Source: Zantedeschia hybrid cultivar (Eukaryota; Streptophyta; Magnoliopsida; Alismatales; Araceae). Taken from it: a stretch of 64,000 nt of DNA. Position 1 is the first letter of the stretch. The number at the start of each line of letters is the position of its first letter. Under the pieces are notes generated by a model. That model did not search any database. It was not told where the DNA came from and was given only the letters and a program-made list of their open reading frames with translations. The translations under genes were made by a program, and so were the position numbers. The stretch covers positions 78,003,150-78,067,149 of the forward strand of contig JARZZO010000002.1 of NCBI GenBank assembly GCA_030544215.1. Direction: 5' to 3'. This document shows positions 1 to 12,500 of the stretch, piece by piece.

Positions 1-419
1 ACATCAGGCCCAGTAGCGAAAGGGTAAACTCCAGCAGCACCAAACTGGCTCTATAGTAATAAACACGCCGAAAACTGCTATGACAAACTAGGAAAGCACC
101 GACCCACTGGGATAGAACAACAACCCATTGGATAGTACACTGGCTATTTCGGCCTGTTTGACTCAGGTAGTTCTGCCTTTTCCCAGCCATAGTGAAATAC
201 TAACATGTACCACTCCTACGCAAGTACAACATTACTACCACACAGACACCGCGTCACACCCACACCGACGCAAGGTGTCAAACACAAATTATAGTCGTTC
301 TAGGTCCACAATTGCATAAACATACACACAATGCGATTCCGATCATATGGAAATCCCCGCCCCCAATGTATGATTTCAAGCATGCATTTAACATGATTGT
401 CTAATAAAAAACACACATG

Positions 420-1460
420 TGAATTACGGAAATTAATGTGGCTCTGGTCTAAATGGCGTCGCCCTATCTAGTCACCATTTCAAACGGTGTCGCCCTATCC
501 AGTCACCATTTCAAATGGCGTCGCCCTAACCCGACCCTAGTCAAAACTGAACTCATTCCCACAGAAACTAGTCCCAGGACAAATCTGACCTAAATGGCGT
601 CGCCTTTGCCCGTCACCATTTCAAATGGTGTCGCCCTAGCCAGACGCCATTAGAGCTCGAAATCTAGTTTTCCTGCAACCTCCCCCGAACCATAAAACGG
701 GTTTCCTCCCCCCCAAAATTGTCCCAAAAATACTCAAAAATAGAGAATGAAGAGGAGAATCCAAATTACCACTTAAAACACACTGATTCTCATTTAACAA
801 AAATGCCTATTTTCATTAAAAAAATCCCTTAAAATATGCTTTTCTACCAAAAAATATCCGCACACATCGCATGTTTCAAAGCGGGAAAAACATGTATAAA
901 ACAACCAAATTACGTGTAAGGATCGTCCCCCTACCGGTCACTTGAACTCCTCCTAGCTCTGTGGCGTCAAACCGCCGCACCGCAAACCGTCACCGGTACC
1001 GCTGTAGACGCCATCACTCTACAAGAACGTTGGCCGCCGTCCGGAGAATGAAGTGCCGCAGAGGAGGTGGTGACAGAAGTGGTGAGAGGTAAAGGGTGTT
1101 GGAGTGGTGTAAGAAGAAGAAGAGGAAGGGGAAGGGAAAGGAGAACTGGAGGGAATAGAGAGAGGGAAGAGAGAGAGTGTGAAGGAGAGAATGAGGGAAA
1201 GGAAGGAAGGCTCGAGGCGTCAAACCGAAACAAATGAAATCGCGTCGTCTTCGACAGACGCCATTTAGGCGATAGGACGGGGTCATACTTTGGCAGAATG
1301 TCTAAATCACGTCGTTCATCCAAGATGCCATTCAGACGACATGACCGGGACTGTACACACGTGTCCCAAAGCCCGTCCACGTGGCACAGCATCAATCTAT
1401 CTGAATGGCATCTGTACTGCCCGACGTCGTTCTAAATGGTGTCGTGCACCCCATATGTCA
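420..1460. repeat. Clustered AATGGCGTCG-type motif in both orientations
   Basis: About a dozen copies of a motif close to AATGGCGTCG, or its complement CGACGCCATT, lie between 450 and 1440. They sit near 452, 487, 517, 594, 624, 643, 961, 1007, 1216, 1258, 1325, 1404 and 1436, in mixed orientation, with variants such as AATGGTGTCG and GATGCCATT. Dense, mixed-orientation short motifs are typical of the subterminal regions of CACTA or Mutator-like transposons. No terminal inverted repeat or transposase is visible, and the element may extend beyond the window. A TATA-like stretch (catgtataaaac, about 891) lies between the two halves. The open frame on the minus strand at 967-1395 is low-complexity and I do not call it a gene. 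Confidence 0.5.
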
Positions 1461-1640
1461 TTTAAAAGGCACGCCCCAGGCCTATTAGGGCTCAAACCAA
1501 GAGGTCCGACTCCGAAACCGACCCGACAACTGTACCCGAAACCTCAGTCCTTACAACATCGGCCAAGATGGTGGAGGGCACAGTGGGTTTGTTGGTGGCC
1601 ATGATGGTAATGCTCCACCATCAGTAGAGCTTTCCAAAAG

Positions 1641-3040
1641 GAGTCAGCAAAAATTTATGGGCAGAAATAAACTAGTAGTGGTTCCACAGTAGTTAGTAAC
1701 ACTCTGTCTAGAGTAGATGTTTTGATGTTGTATTTGCTCTTAAGTTTATGTTTGTGATGATTAAATTAAAAAAACTTAATTACAGCATGTTGTCTGAGAG
1801 AAGCACCTCCTTGTAACATTCTACTCCATGTTAAGTGTTAACTTTTACTTCATCATTCAAATCGCATTTTATGGAGAGACTAAGTTTTCATTCCCCTTGT
1901 GTAAACACTTTTTCTGTTGTTCAAGGTGTTAATATGTTAGGAGTGTTAACTATCATATCTTATCTATACTTAATATGTTAACATATTAAGTATTTTGAAT
2001 ACTTTAACATTTAATATGTTAAGACTCTAACATGCATCTTGAGCTCTCAAGATCATAGTCTGACGGGTAATTTTTTTATTTTTGAATCTAACCCTCCATG
2101 TGTGATGATGCGCAATGACGTCGGGACTCCTTTAATAAAAGGACAACCCCCGTATGAACTCTCCAGATGGCAGAAAGATATTAGGAACTCAATTCAACTC
2201 ACCCCATTTACACCAAAAGCGGTGCAACAAGTATTACTCTACTCTTAACATATTAACACGTCAACACGGTATTGATATATTAGATGTGAACAAAGTTAAG
2301 GTATTAACATATCATAATTATTTGACAAATAAAAACAGAAGTCTAAAGTTGAAATTTAAAAAATTACGACAAATTATCGATTGAGGTGAGAAATATGTCT
2401 TTCTATAAAGTATCAGTCTGACCATCAACAAAAAGCCTGATGACGAATAAGGTAGGCCCTATCTATATTTTTCAAAAAAAGATCACAGTTTAATAAAACT
2501 ACAGGGACCATGTCTTCACGATCATCATTCCTGTCATCCTATGAAAGTAATGTTAACATATCAAATCTTTAACCATCTTTATAAATTATCTTTTTTAACA
2601 GTTTTATTGAAAATTATTTGATTATCCAATCATAAGATTCTTATCAAATGCGCGCGTCACAAGACAGCTCCCTATTTGATCAGATAGTTTATAATAAATA
2701 CAATAAAAAATAACAACAAATAATATGATAACATTTCTCTTCTAATTTGAACTTCCAATCTTCTCTTTCACAGTTCTAGTTATTTTCCTCAAATGTTGTG
2801 GATTCTTGCTCATCTCTCGATAGAGCTGACTAGTTGAGAATTCATGCAGAAATTTTTATCCATGGAACATCATTTTCTCATAATAGTGAAAAGTATGCTC
2901 ATGTTACATGTAAACCATAATAAAATGTTATGAAATGTCACATTTTATGTTTCACAAAAATACGATATCTTAGAATATTTTATGATGACTTTACATCAAA
3001 CTAAATAATATTTCTGTAGAAATATGAGACCTGCATACAG
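1641..3040. other. AT-rich intergenic DNA, no gene recognised
   Basis: I see no coding sequence here. Between about 1930 and 2300 the palindromic motif TTAACATATTAA and variants recur, including a self-complementary block at 1970-1995. This suggests a decayed AT-rich MITE, but I could not define its ends. Confidence 0.4.
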
Positions 3041-3228
3041 GAAGACTTCACGAACGGAACATTTTTCTTATTAAATCCATTTCATTGGGTTAAGAAGGTG
3101 TTAGTGCTACGTTATGGCAAGCAAGAGTCTATAGGAAGACTTCACGAGAGGAACATTTTTCTTATTAAATCCATTTGATTGGGTTAAGAAGGTGCTAGTG
3201 CTACGTTATGGCAAGCAAGAGTCTATAG
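3041..3228. repeat. Tandem duplication, two 94-bp units
   Basis: Unit 1 (3041-3134) and unit 2 (3135-3228) both begin gaagacttcacga and end gagtctatag. They differ at only a few positions, for example ttcattggg versus ttgattggg and ggtgttag versus ggtgctag. The units abut exactly, so this is a recent local duplication. It includes part of a decayed LINE. Confidence 0.85.
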
Positions 3229-3305
3229 GTTTTTGTGCTGTAAGAACAATATATAGGGTGACTCCATTTTCATTGTGGCGATCTATGCAATTAACTATAT
3301 ATTAG
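3177..3305 (+). pseudogene. Degenerate L1-type LINE ORF2 fragment
   Basis: Translation from about 3177 reads WVKKVLVLRYGK, then FCAVRTIYRV, then SLWRSM, and ends at a stop near 3305. Plant L1 ORF2 proteins have a segment between the reverse transcriptase and zf-RVT domains of the form W..V...KYG....GW......G..SLWK.I, which this resembles. No flanking reverse-transcriptase motif survives. The call rests on one short motif. Confidence 0.4.
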
Positions 3306-4888
3306 GACATTCAGTGCGTGTGTTATATATATATATGCAAAAAATTTTGAAGGAACAACCCTCAGTCCCATCTACATGTAAATTCTGGTAAGTCTCAATA
3401 CTAACTTGGGTAATCAAACATTAATGGTCTCGCCAAAACATTTATTTGGATACACTAAGGCTAAAAGGATGAAACGAAAATAATGGGAAGCTGCTTGAAT
3501 CATTCCCCATGCTTTATCTACTATGATATGGGATTAGACCAAGTCATTTTCTAAAGTTTGAGTATTATTATGCCCATTAAGATTTGGAGGGTCCAATAGT
3601 GGGTATTGTTTTCGTTGTGAAAATAATGTAGAAGCACTTCCTCCGTGATTATGACTGCTCTCAGGGTTTGTAGCTTTTGATTAAGGATGCTACAGATCAT
3701 TTATATATATTGACCAACTTCGGTCTATCTAGAGTCGTAGGCAATTTACTTCAGTTTAATTCGCTATATATCGAAGACTTAGCAAAGTGGCCACAAACTA
3801 AGAAATCAACCTCAATAAAATAAGCCAGCAAAGTTGCAGTGGTCGGAAGGGGAATGGAAAGCGTTCAAACAGTTGACCCTGTGCACCACGGGGCGTCAAC
3901 CTGTACACTAAATAGTAAAAAATACTCTCTCTAGGTAAGAGATTGCGAGTTCGAAGATTGTCGGATGCATAAAACATCTCTTCATGTAGTACATACAGTC
4001 CGTAAGATTATTTCTCTAGTGATGATTTGGAATTCTAAATGTTCTTCTGAATAAGACAGAAAATCACCCGTATAAGTGGAAGTACCATTGTATAGATTTA
4101 TTGTCAAGTCCAAAGAATATTAATTGTTGTGAGATTTGAATCCTACTCATTTGGAAGCCATTATACACGGCCAGTCAATTGGCCTAAAAAAATACGTTCA
4201 CATATCAATAATAGTCACATATCAGCAGTAGCACCAAAGTTGACCATATTGAAAACATGATGAAAGTCAACTAAATCATGACATTTTCGAAATGGTGTCA
4301 AAGAGTCAGTGTCTAAGTAATACCAAGGATCTTTTTATCTTAGAGGGATTGTAGGTTAATTTTTGTTTCCTTCAAGATGTGAGTGAAAATTAATTCACGA
4401 TCTCAAAGAGACTTATGTTTGAGTGCCTTCCATGAAAGTGAAATCCATGAAAAGAATGTTTCTTCTTATGGTAAGTCTTATGATACTGGAATAATTATAC
4501 CCATGTAGACTGGAATAGGTATGCATGTATAGACAAATATAATGCAAGTAGCATTTTAAAAGAGTCTCGATAAAGTATATATAAGACAAAGTAGAATAGT
4601 AAATGGGATTTTAGGCACAGTAAAATAGAGAATAGGGGCAAGTCTACAAACAGTGAAAGGATTTATGGAAGAATCTTTAAAAAATTTTGTGTGTGATACT
4701 CATAGAGCAAGGTAGAGTTGTGCATAGGGATGGAAACTAGTTGATTAATGAGTGATTCTGAGTCAATGGATCCACAGTAAACTATGCCTAATATTAGTAC
4801 GGTTCCTAATTGAAGGAATGTTACAAAACTTATATCTATGAATTCCTAATCGTACTCTTACGTTCAAAGTGGTCAATTAGGGAGATTA
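3306..4888. other. Intergenic DNA, no gene recognised
   Basis: I see AT-rich sequence with no sustained coding potential. Phrases such as tgtgagatttgaatcct near 4130 are common in plant transposon remnants, but I cannot assign a family. Confidence 0.35.
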
Positions 4889-5258
4889 AGCTCGTGTTTG
4901 GCACAACTTCTAAGATGAAGCAATTTTAGATTTTTTTTAGTTATTCTGAGAGGAAAAAAAGAGACAGATGTTGGAAGTCACTTAGTACTCCAATTGTTTT
5001 TTGAGTTCCAACCAAACGCTCTACATTAGAGCTTCTTAAATTGAAAAAAAAATGAGGTTGTGAGGAGAGATTTAACTTTTATAACTACCGAAAACTAGTT
5101 ATAACTACTTCCATCTATTATTTTCTATATTGTAAGAGGAAGGTAAAAGTACAAGAATATAAATAGGTAGGCCTGTCCAACCCACCCTTAGTTCTGTCTG
5201 GACTACTAATGGCTCTATAAAGGTTACTTCCAATTAAGAGCTATACCAAACATGTCCT
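4889..5258. mobile_element. Probable MITE with TGTTTGG-type inverted ends
   Basis: The left end reads ctcgtgtttggcacaactt. The right end, read on the minus strand, gives ggacatgtttggtatagctc. The two ends are imperfect inverted copies about 370 bp apart with non-coding DNA between them. I could not define a target-site duplication, so the superfamily is uncertain; ends of this kind are common among plant hAT and Harbinger MITEs. Confidence 0.4.
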
Positions 5259-8200
5259 ATTTGATAAAAGTTACAAAATCATATCTTAATTATCCTAATT
5301 GGGTGGGCGTGTGGGCCTCAGAGCTGACATGTGGATGGGTGTGTCAGTCGATGAGCTTAGGTCTACAGGGTCTTCCGATGACTTCTTAGTCCTCAGTAGC
5401 CAATAGTCAGAAAAGTGTGGGGAAACATACTCCTAATTAATGCGTGAGTTGTTCATGTATTCTCCTATAGACTCTAGTTAGCGTGGACCGTGTGGCTCAC
5501 GGGCCTTTTCTAGCTTTTAGGCCTTGCTTTGTGGGCCTATTTTGGGCTTGCAAGAATCCTCCCATCCAGTTAAAAATTAAATCAACTGATATAAATGACT
5601 CCATAAATTAATTTATAGCATGAATTTAAATGACGAAATTTGTTTAAGGCCATTTAATAAAAATTAGATCTTAACGGACTAATTTAATTAAATCCCTCCT
5701 TAACCGCTAAACTCCAACCTCTTTGATAATTAGCTTCTTGAAGCCACTAATAAGGTCCACTATATACATATTGTGAGATTCAACTCAAACATCACCCTTA
5801 ACTACTTATATCATCGATGTGTCGTATCACTGTCGCATAAGCACATACAACATGTTGTACGGCGGGCCTTTTCCATTATTATTTTCTTCATGAATTTTTC
5901 TAATAAATTATTAAGGGAGGGAGATAAGGAAGCGTACATCTTTTTTATATCAAGTGGACAAGTGTGAAGGTTTAAAGTCTTCAAAGTAGTCACTACAAAC
6001 TGTGTTTGTGTATACGTAGACATATATGGCGGATGCGGCGGAAGGAGGGAGTAATCAACATATCTGTACTATTTACAAACTTATGTTTTAAAGAATTAGA
6101 ACTTAGGGATTTAAAATAATATTTTCTCTCAAGTACATGTGTACCCTAAGATACACATTCTATATTACAACCATTCAATAAATTTTTATAAAAAAAAATA
6201 GAATGTGAAATTGATCAGAACTCAAGTAGTACATCATGCCCTCCCCCACTCGGAGCTATCAAAGGATTATTTGTTTCAATGGAAAACTCTTTATTTCTAT
6301 GATATTAATGCCACCAAATTTAAAGTCAATGAATTTTTATGGTTTTAAGATCATAGAGTGCTTTGTTTGGATGTTTGTAAAATACATGAAAATAAAATAA
6401 GGAATGCACATACTATCTGAGTTTTGTTTATAATTGTCCTTTCTTGGAAATCAAAATAAGGAAATAAATATTCAAGTGGGCAAAGACAAAGCCTAGACAA
6501 GATTTTATTTACACTATTTTGCGTCATACCAAATATTCAAAGATATTGTAAAATTAAACTATTTTTTAGATTATAATATTTTATATTGAAGCAAATAACT
6601 TCCAAGTGTATGCATCCCCATATATGAGGTCATGACCTATCTCTCTTCAGTGATGGGATTTGACTTGAAATGATTTCTTAATTAAATAGAATAAATTATA
6701 GCTAGTATAAAAATATCACCAGGAAAACACTTGTGAGATTTGAACCCCGTTCACTTGAGAGGTATTGTAAATATTAGGTCACCAAGACATCCTAACAAAA
6801 ATAAGAAAATAGAATTGCCTAGTGATTGAACCGTCACGTGTATACTCGTGAGAATAAGATATCGAGAAATATCAACAAGAAATAATTCACATTGGCAGTG
6901 GATCAAATTTGCTTACTTTCTTAAATTTTGCTATATTTGAATTATTAAACATTTAGTGGTTATCACATATTATTATTTATACATTTGTCCTTCCTTGTTT
7001 TCCTCCCCTTGTTCTACTTAATATTAAGTGCCAGAACCTATCAAAGAAATACAGGAAGAAAATCAAGGCTTGATTTCAATTTTGTTTTCAATTTCTCCTC
7101 CTTATCCCGATCAAAAAAATTCTAAAGCTTCCACCTTCCAAGTCCAATGATAGTGTGGAATGGAACCAAGAAATTTCTAAACCTCTACCTTTTGGACTCC
7201 TTTCTCAACATGAAAAAAATTGAAACTCACATATCTCATGTGCATGCCCCAGTTTTCGAGTTTCTAACTCCACATGAGCCACCTCAATGGTCTATACACT
7301 TAAATATGGCCCATGTATAATACAATAAATTTCTTTTAATGTAATTTGACTTAAATTCTTAGCAAAATTGTAAATAATTCAATAAAACTACCCAAAGATG
7401 CAAGAAAACAGGAAGAAAGCATATTTTATTTAATTATAAAGTTTAAAATAGAAAACTTATTTACGTAATAAATAGATATTAGTTTTTTTGAAATGGAATG
7501 AATAGTTAAGATACATGCTTATACCAACCAAAAGATACTTCTTTAACATGTAATTTTTTAATTTAATCACATGACTCATGAGATTCAATTAATTCTAATT
7601 TGTGATTCAATAATGTGACCTATTAAATTTGAACTATTAAATATTTTTTTATTACACATGAATGAAAAATAGTAGATATCAAATAACCAACTATTCCTAT
7701 CTTTCTATACGATATGTCATACGAGTATTATTCTCAACTTCATGTGTACATATGTAAAACATACATAACTAGTCTATTTATCAATGGATCCAACTGAAAC
7801 CAACAGAAATATTTACTTTTTTTTTTCTTTTCATAAATATTGACATTCATAAGTCATATCCGTTAATATCTATACATGTAATGCGATATTCTTGGCAGTG
7901 ACATACAACACATAAAGTCATTGATCTACTTAAGATATGTGTCAAATTTGACATGTTTGCGTCTAAAGTCAACCACTTATTTGGATGAATATAACTTGCT
8001 AGATCGTCAAGTACAGATAAATCACTTAGTGGTATAGTTATATCCTTCAAGTTCTACATGTCTGTAAAGTTTGACTTTTAATGAGACGATATTAAAAATA
8101 AAAAAAATGAGTCATAATGAATAGAAAAAATGTTCTTAATGGCTGAGACTAATAATCATTTTTGAATTTTTAAAATTTTAAGATCATCCCATCGAAGATT

Positions 8201-9335
8201 TGACTGTATGAATAGATGACACATGTGAGGTTCGATTTAAACAAAATTTCAAAATCAGAATTTTGAAGTGAAACAAGATCCTCTCGAGTCTTCCCCTATG
8301 CCTATGTGCATCTCAAGATATACAGGAGATATAGGTGAATAAGTCATTTGACCTTAAAAAGATGAGCCGTATCTCATTACTTTCGTTTTTCGTATGTTAC
8401 GAGGTAAATAGAGATACAATGAAAAAGAATCCAAGGGATCCCGTTTCTTTTGAAGTCAAACTATACATGATCCGATGGTGCAACAAGTTATATTCATTTG
8501 GATTCGACTTATGATGATGCATTTGTTTGAGGTAATAAGGAGATTTAAATACTCCAAGACAATGGGAGAAGCTAAAATGAGAAAAAATTGTAACAAATGG
8601 CCACCCGTCCCATCAGCTTTTTAGATTATCTCAAAAGTCACAAATTTGAATATAGAACACTTAGCACAACCCATTTAACTTTTCTCCTCCTTTTAGATTC
8701 TTATAAATCTTATGTGCCGTTTGACAATGACTGTTGGAACTGATTCGAATGATTAAAATCGGTAGACAGGGTGTTCAACATTCTCAAATGAGCAAGATTT
8801 CTTTTGGAGTTCCAACTATCAACATTTTACATTGAGAGAGAGAAAGATTCAATGGATAAGCACCTGCCTCCGTCTCTAAAGCGAGTCAAAGTGAGTTTTT
8901 TTGTGGGGAGAACAACTTTTGAGCGTGTTTTTCTCTTTATCCCCTATTAATACTTCAAAATCGCATAAATGCTACAATATTAAAAATAGCTTCACATCAG
9001 TGATACAATAGTAAAAACGAAATACCCTCTACCCCACATCAGTATGCCACTTAAATGTTGCAAGTGGACATTATTAAATTTGACTATCCCTGACAATGTC
9101 AGAAAAAGCTGATTCTATAGAATCCGATCTAACAACAAATTTATTCTAAATGTTTGTCTTAAAAAAATTAGATAGTAGAATAATCCATCCTCAAACGATT
9201 AGCCCAAACAAACTTAGCCAGTCAGTTTTTAAACGGGTCAGCGGTGCCCGACCCAACAAATCTGTGCGGATCAAGCTCCGCCTTCCTCTTCGACCGCGGC
9301 CCTTCCTTCACCGCTTCTTCCCCATTTTGCCAGAC
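5259..9335. other. Upstream intergenic DNA, no gene recognised
   Basis: About 4 kb of AT-rich DNA precedes the SCAI-like gene. I find no sustained coding frame, RNA gene or clearly bounded transposon. The last 150 bp (from about 9230) becomes strongly GC-rich, as expected for the 5' UTR or promoter-proximal region of a monocot-type gene. I see no unambiguous TATA box. Confidence 0.4.
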
Positions 9336-9395
9336 TAGACGCCGGAAGCAGTAAGGCCCAGCTCCGGCGGGACCCCTCTCCATCAGTCCATCCCC

Positions 9396-9508
9396 ATGTC
9401 GCGCGGCGGCGGTAGCATCCCGGAGACGGAGCTCTTCTGGTCTCTCGTCGACAAGGCTGACCGCAAGTTCTCCAGGGTCAAGGAATCGCCCTCCTACGGC
9501 AGGAACAG
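9396..9508 (+). CDS. SCAI-like gene, exon 1
   Basis: Residues 1-38, starting MSRGGGSIPETELFW and ending at SYGRN plus two bases of an Arg codon. The donor is aacag/gtgctc. The exon is strongly GC-rich. Intron 1 (9509-9678, 170 bp) has a T-rich tract before its acceptor. Confidence 0.8.
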
Positions 9509-12500
9509 GTGCTCCCCCACCAATTGATCGATTTCGGTTTCATCTGATTCTTCTTGGACTATTTGTTTTTTGTTTTTCGTTTTTTTTTTTTTTTTTTTGC
9601 GTAGCAATGATGCGAACTACCACGAGCTCTACATGCGATTTCACCTTTCTTGAATTTTCTGGTTTTTTTTGGGGCTAGGAATGATGCGGATTTCCACAAG
9701 GCCTTCAAGATCTACACGCGGCTGTGGAAGATGCAGCAGGAGAACCGGCAGAAGCTGGTGGAGGCGGGGATGAGGCGGTGGGAGATCGGGGAGATCGCCT
9801 CCAGGATCGCGCGGCTCTACTATGGGCAGTACCAGCGCACGAGCGAGTCGAGCTACCTGTCGGAGGCGTACGTCTTCTACGAGGCCATACTGAGCAGGGA
9901 GTACTTCCGGGACGGCCTGTCGCAGGACGCCGCGGCGCTCGCCAAGAAGCAGCTCAGGTTCCTCGTCAGGTTCCTGATCGTGTGCCTCGTCCTAAATCGG
10001 AGGGAGATGGTGGTGCGGCTGGCCGGCCAACTCCGTTCTCTGGTGGACGACTGCAAGAGGAACTTCCAGGTATGCGGCCAATGATGTTCGGAGTTTCTTT
10101 GCAAGTTATAGGAACATTTTCATGACTCATCATCATAATCATCGTCATCAGAGCCTTATCCTAGTTATTTGGGTCAGTCACATGAAACATGTCTCGTCAT
10201 CTTAATCTATCCAATGCCAAACTTGCAGTAGTATGTAGTCACACCAAGTCCTTTCTAACTACATATGACCACCTCATCTTAGGTCTTCCTCGTTGTCTTC
10301 TACGTTCTTCCACTCTAATTTTATCATACTTTTTAACTGGCACTGAACTTGGGAGACGATGTATATAACCAATTCATCGTAGTCTATTCTCCTCAAGCTT
10401 AATGTTAATAGGAGTTATACTTAAATACTTGCATATATATTCATTCTAATTTTATCTTTTCTAGTCTTACCACAAATCCACCTCAACATTCTCATCTTAG
10501 CAACATATAATTTTTGCAGATGATCCTCTTTTGCAACCCAACACTTAAAATCAAATAACTAACATGTCTCACAGTTGTCCAATAAAATTTACTTTTGAGT
10601 TTTAAGGGGATCTGGGACTTTAGATATACTTCTCCACTTCAGTCAACCTATTTTGACTATATGAGTGACATCTTTTGGATATCTTCATTATCTTGAATAA
10701 TAGATTCTAATTATCGAAAGTTGTCATTTTTAACCCAAAAAAAGGTAGAATCGGCACAGATCGGATCGGATCAGATCGATTTTTGGCCGCATCGATCTGA
10801 TCCCGAGACCTGACCCCCCCGTTCCCTTATTGGGATCGGACGGATCGACTGGGATCGGCCAGATCAGCCGATCCTTCGATTGGATCGCTCGATTTGGGCC
10901 AGATCGGCCGATCCATGGCACAAAACAGCTAGTTCGCAGTTAGATGTTGGGAACGAGCACATCGGCTAGCAAGGGTCTCGGGGGGCTTATAAACCCCCCC
11001 CCCCCCCCCCATCCCCACCAACTAATTTCCTTACTTCTCTCTCTCTCTAAGTTTTTCTTCTCTCTTTCCTTTCTCTCTTCCCTATCTCTTCAAAGTCCAA
11101 ACTTTTTGCCATCTCTCTCTAATTTTTTTTTTTATATCTGATGTATAATAATTGTATATTACTATTAATATATTTTCCTCCCTCTATATAATGCTTTTAC
11201 TTTTTATCTACTTAATATTTATCTCCCTCACTCTCTTATTTTTTTTCTATCTAATGTATGATTGTATATTAGTATATTTCCCTCCCTCTCTCTCCTTAAT
11301 CTTTTTTATATCTACTTAATATAAATAATTCTTCCTCTATCTGATGTTTTTATCTACTTATTTTTCTCTCTTTAAATTTTTTTTGATCTAACATTTCTCT
11401 CCTCTTTCTAAATGAGATTCTAGTATTCCACAACGATCGGATGGACGATTCAAGGAGTTTTTTTTAGTAAGTTGTCGTTCTATCACATACTCTCTCTCCA
11501 ACAATCTCTCTAAACCTTTTTCTCTCTCTGTTTTTCTTCCCTTAGATATATTAGTATTAATTGTCCTCAATAATAAATAAAATCTATAAGTTTACAGAGT
11601 TGTGGTTTGGAAGAAAATTAAAGAATGTACACTATTCTTTTTTTCTGTTGAGGGTGATTCGGTTTTGGATATAAATGACAATAAGGCTATTGATTTCTGT
11701 CATCAACAAAAATATTTAGTGTCCTTTGTATCCAAAACTAAATAATTCTCAACAGAAAAAAGGAGTGATATATATTTTTTAATTTTCTTTTGAGATACAG
11801 CATGGTAAACTTATTTGTTTTATTTACTACTAAGAACCGTTAATATTAATGTATATAAGATTAAAAAAAGAGTAAGAAAAAGAAAATGTGAGGGATGAAA
11901 GATAGAGAGAGAGTGTGTTATAGATAGACCAATTACTAAAGAAAGAACAAAGTAGTCTCAATTGAAGAAATCAAGGCAGAGTTACTTGTTATTTTTTAAA
12001 TTTTATACACATTTTTTAAATTTTTTTAAAGGAGATCGGATCGGATAAATACTATCAATTCTTCTTTTGTCGATGCCACGTGGGCAACGTCATCCGATAT
12101 GGGACTATGGGTATATAGTCCTAGGAGATGAAGGATCCATTGTCTTTACTGTAGACACCTTGTTAGCGGGATCCATCTTTTTACGGAGCATCTTGTAAGG
12201 ATACGCAGAGATAACATCCTATGTTCTTCAGTCCGTAATGATGTATGTGCATAGTTCTAGAGGTTTTTACGTCAGGATGAAGGATCATCTAGTACAGTAC
12301 GTAGACAGCCAACAACCAGGACACCTATATCACCAACTTATCCATCTTCATCTACATCAGCGGGAGGATCTAAGATGGAGATTGTCGATGCTGTGTGAAC
12401 ATTCTTTTTAGAGTTTCATATTCCATCCACTGTTATGCACACACCATCATTTGTTCAGATAATTAGATGTATTCATAGACAGCCACATGTCCCACCTTTT

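Noticed and set aside
967..1395. 142-codon open frame on the minus strand
   Set aside because: Ser/Leu/Pro-rich translation of a GA/CT-rich tract among transposon-like motifs; no recognisable domain or gene structure.
3925..3965. tRNA-like B-box (gagttcgaaga) suggesting a SINE or tRNA
   Set aside because: No paired A box, no cloverleaf, and similar phrases occur in plant transposon debris.
9724..10125. 133-codon frame overlapping exon 2
   Set aside because: It is the +1 frame of a GC-rich real exon. The correct frame gives the conserved SCAI-like blocks and matches the flanking exons.
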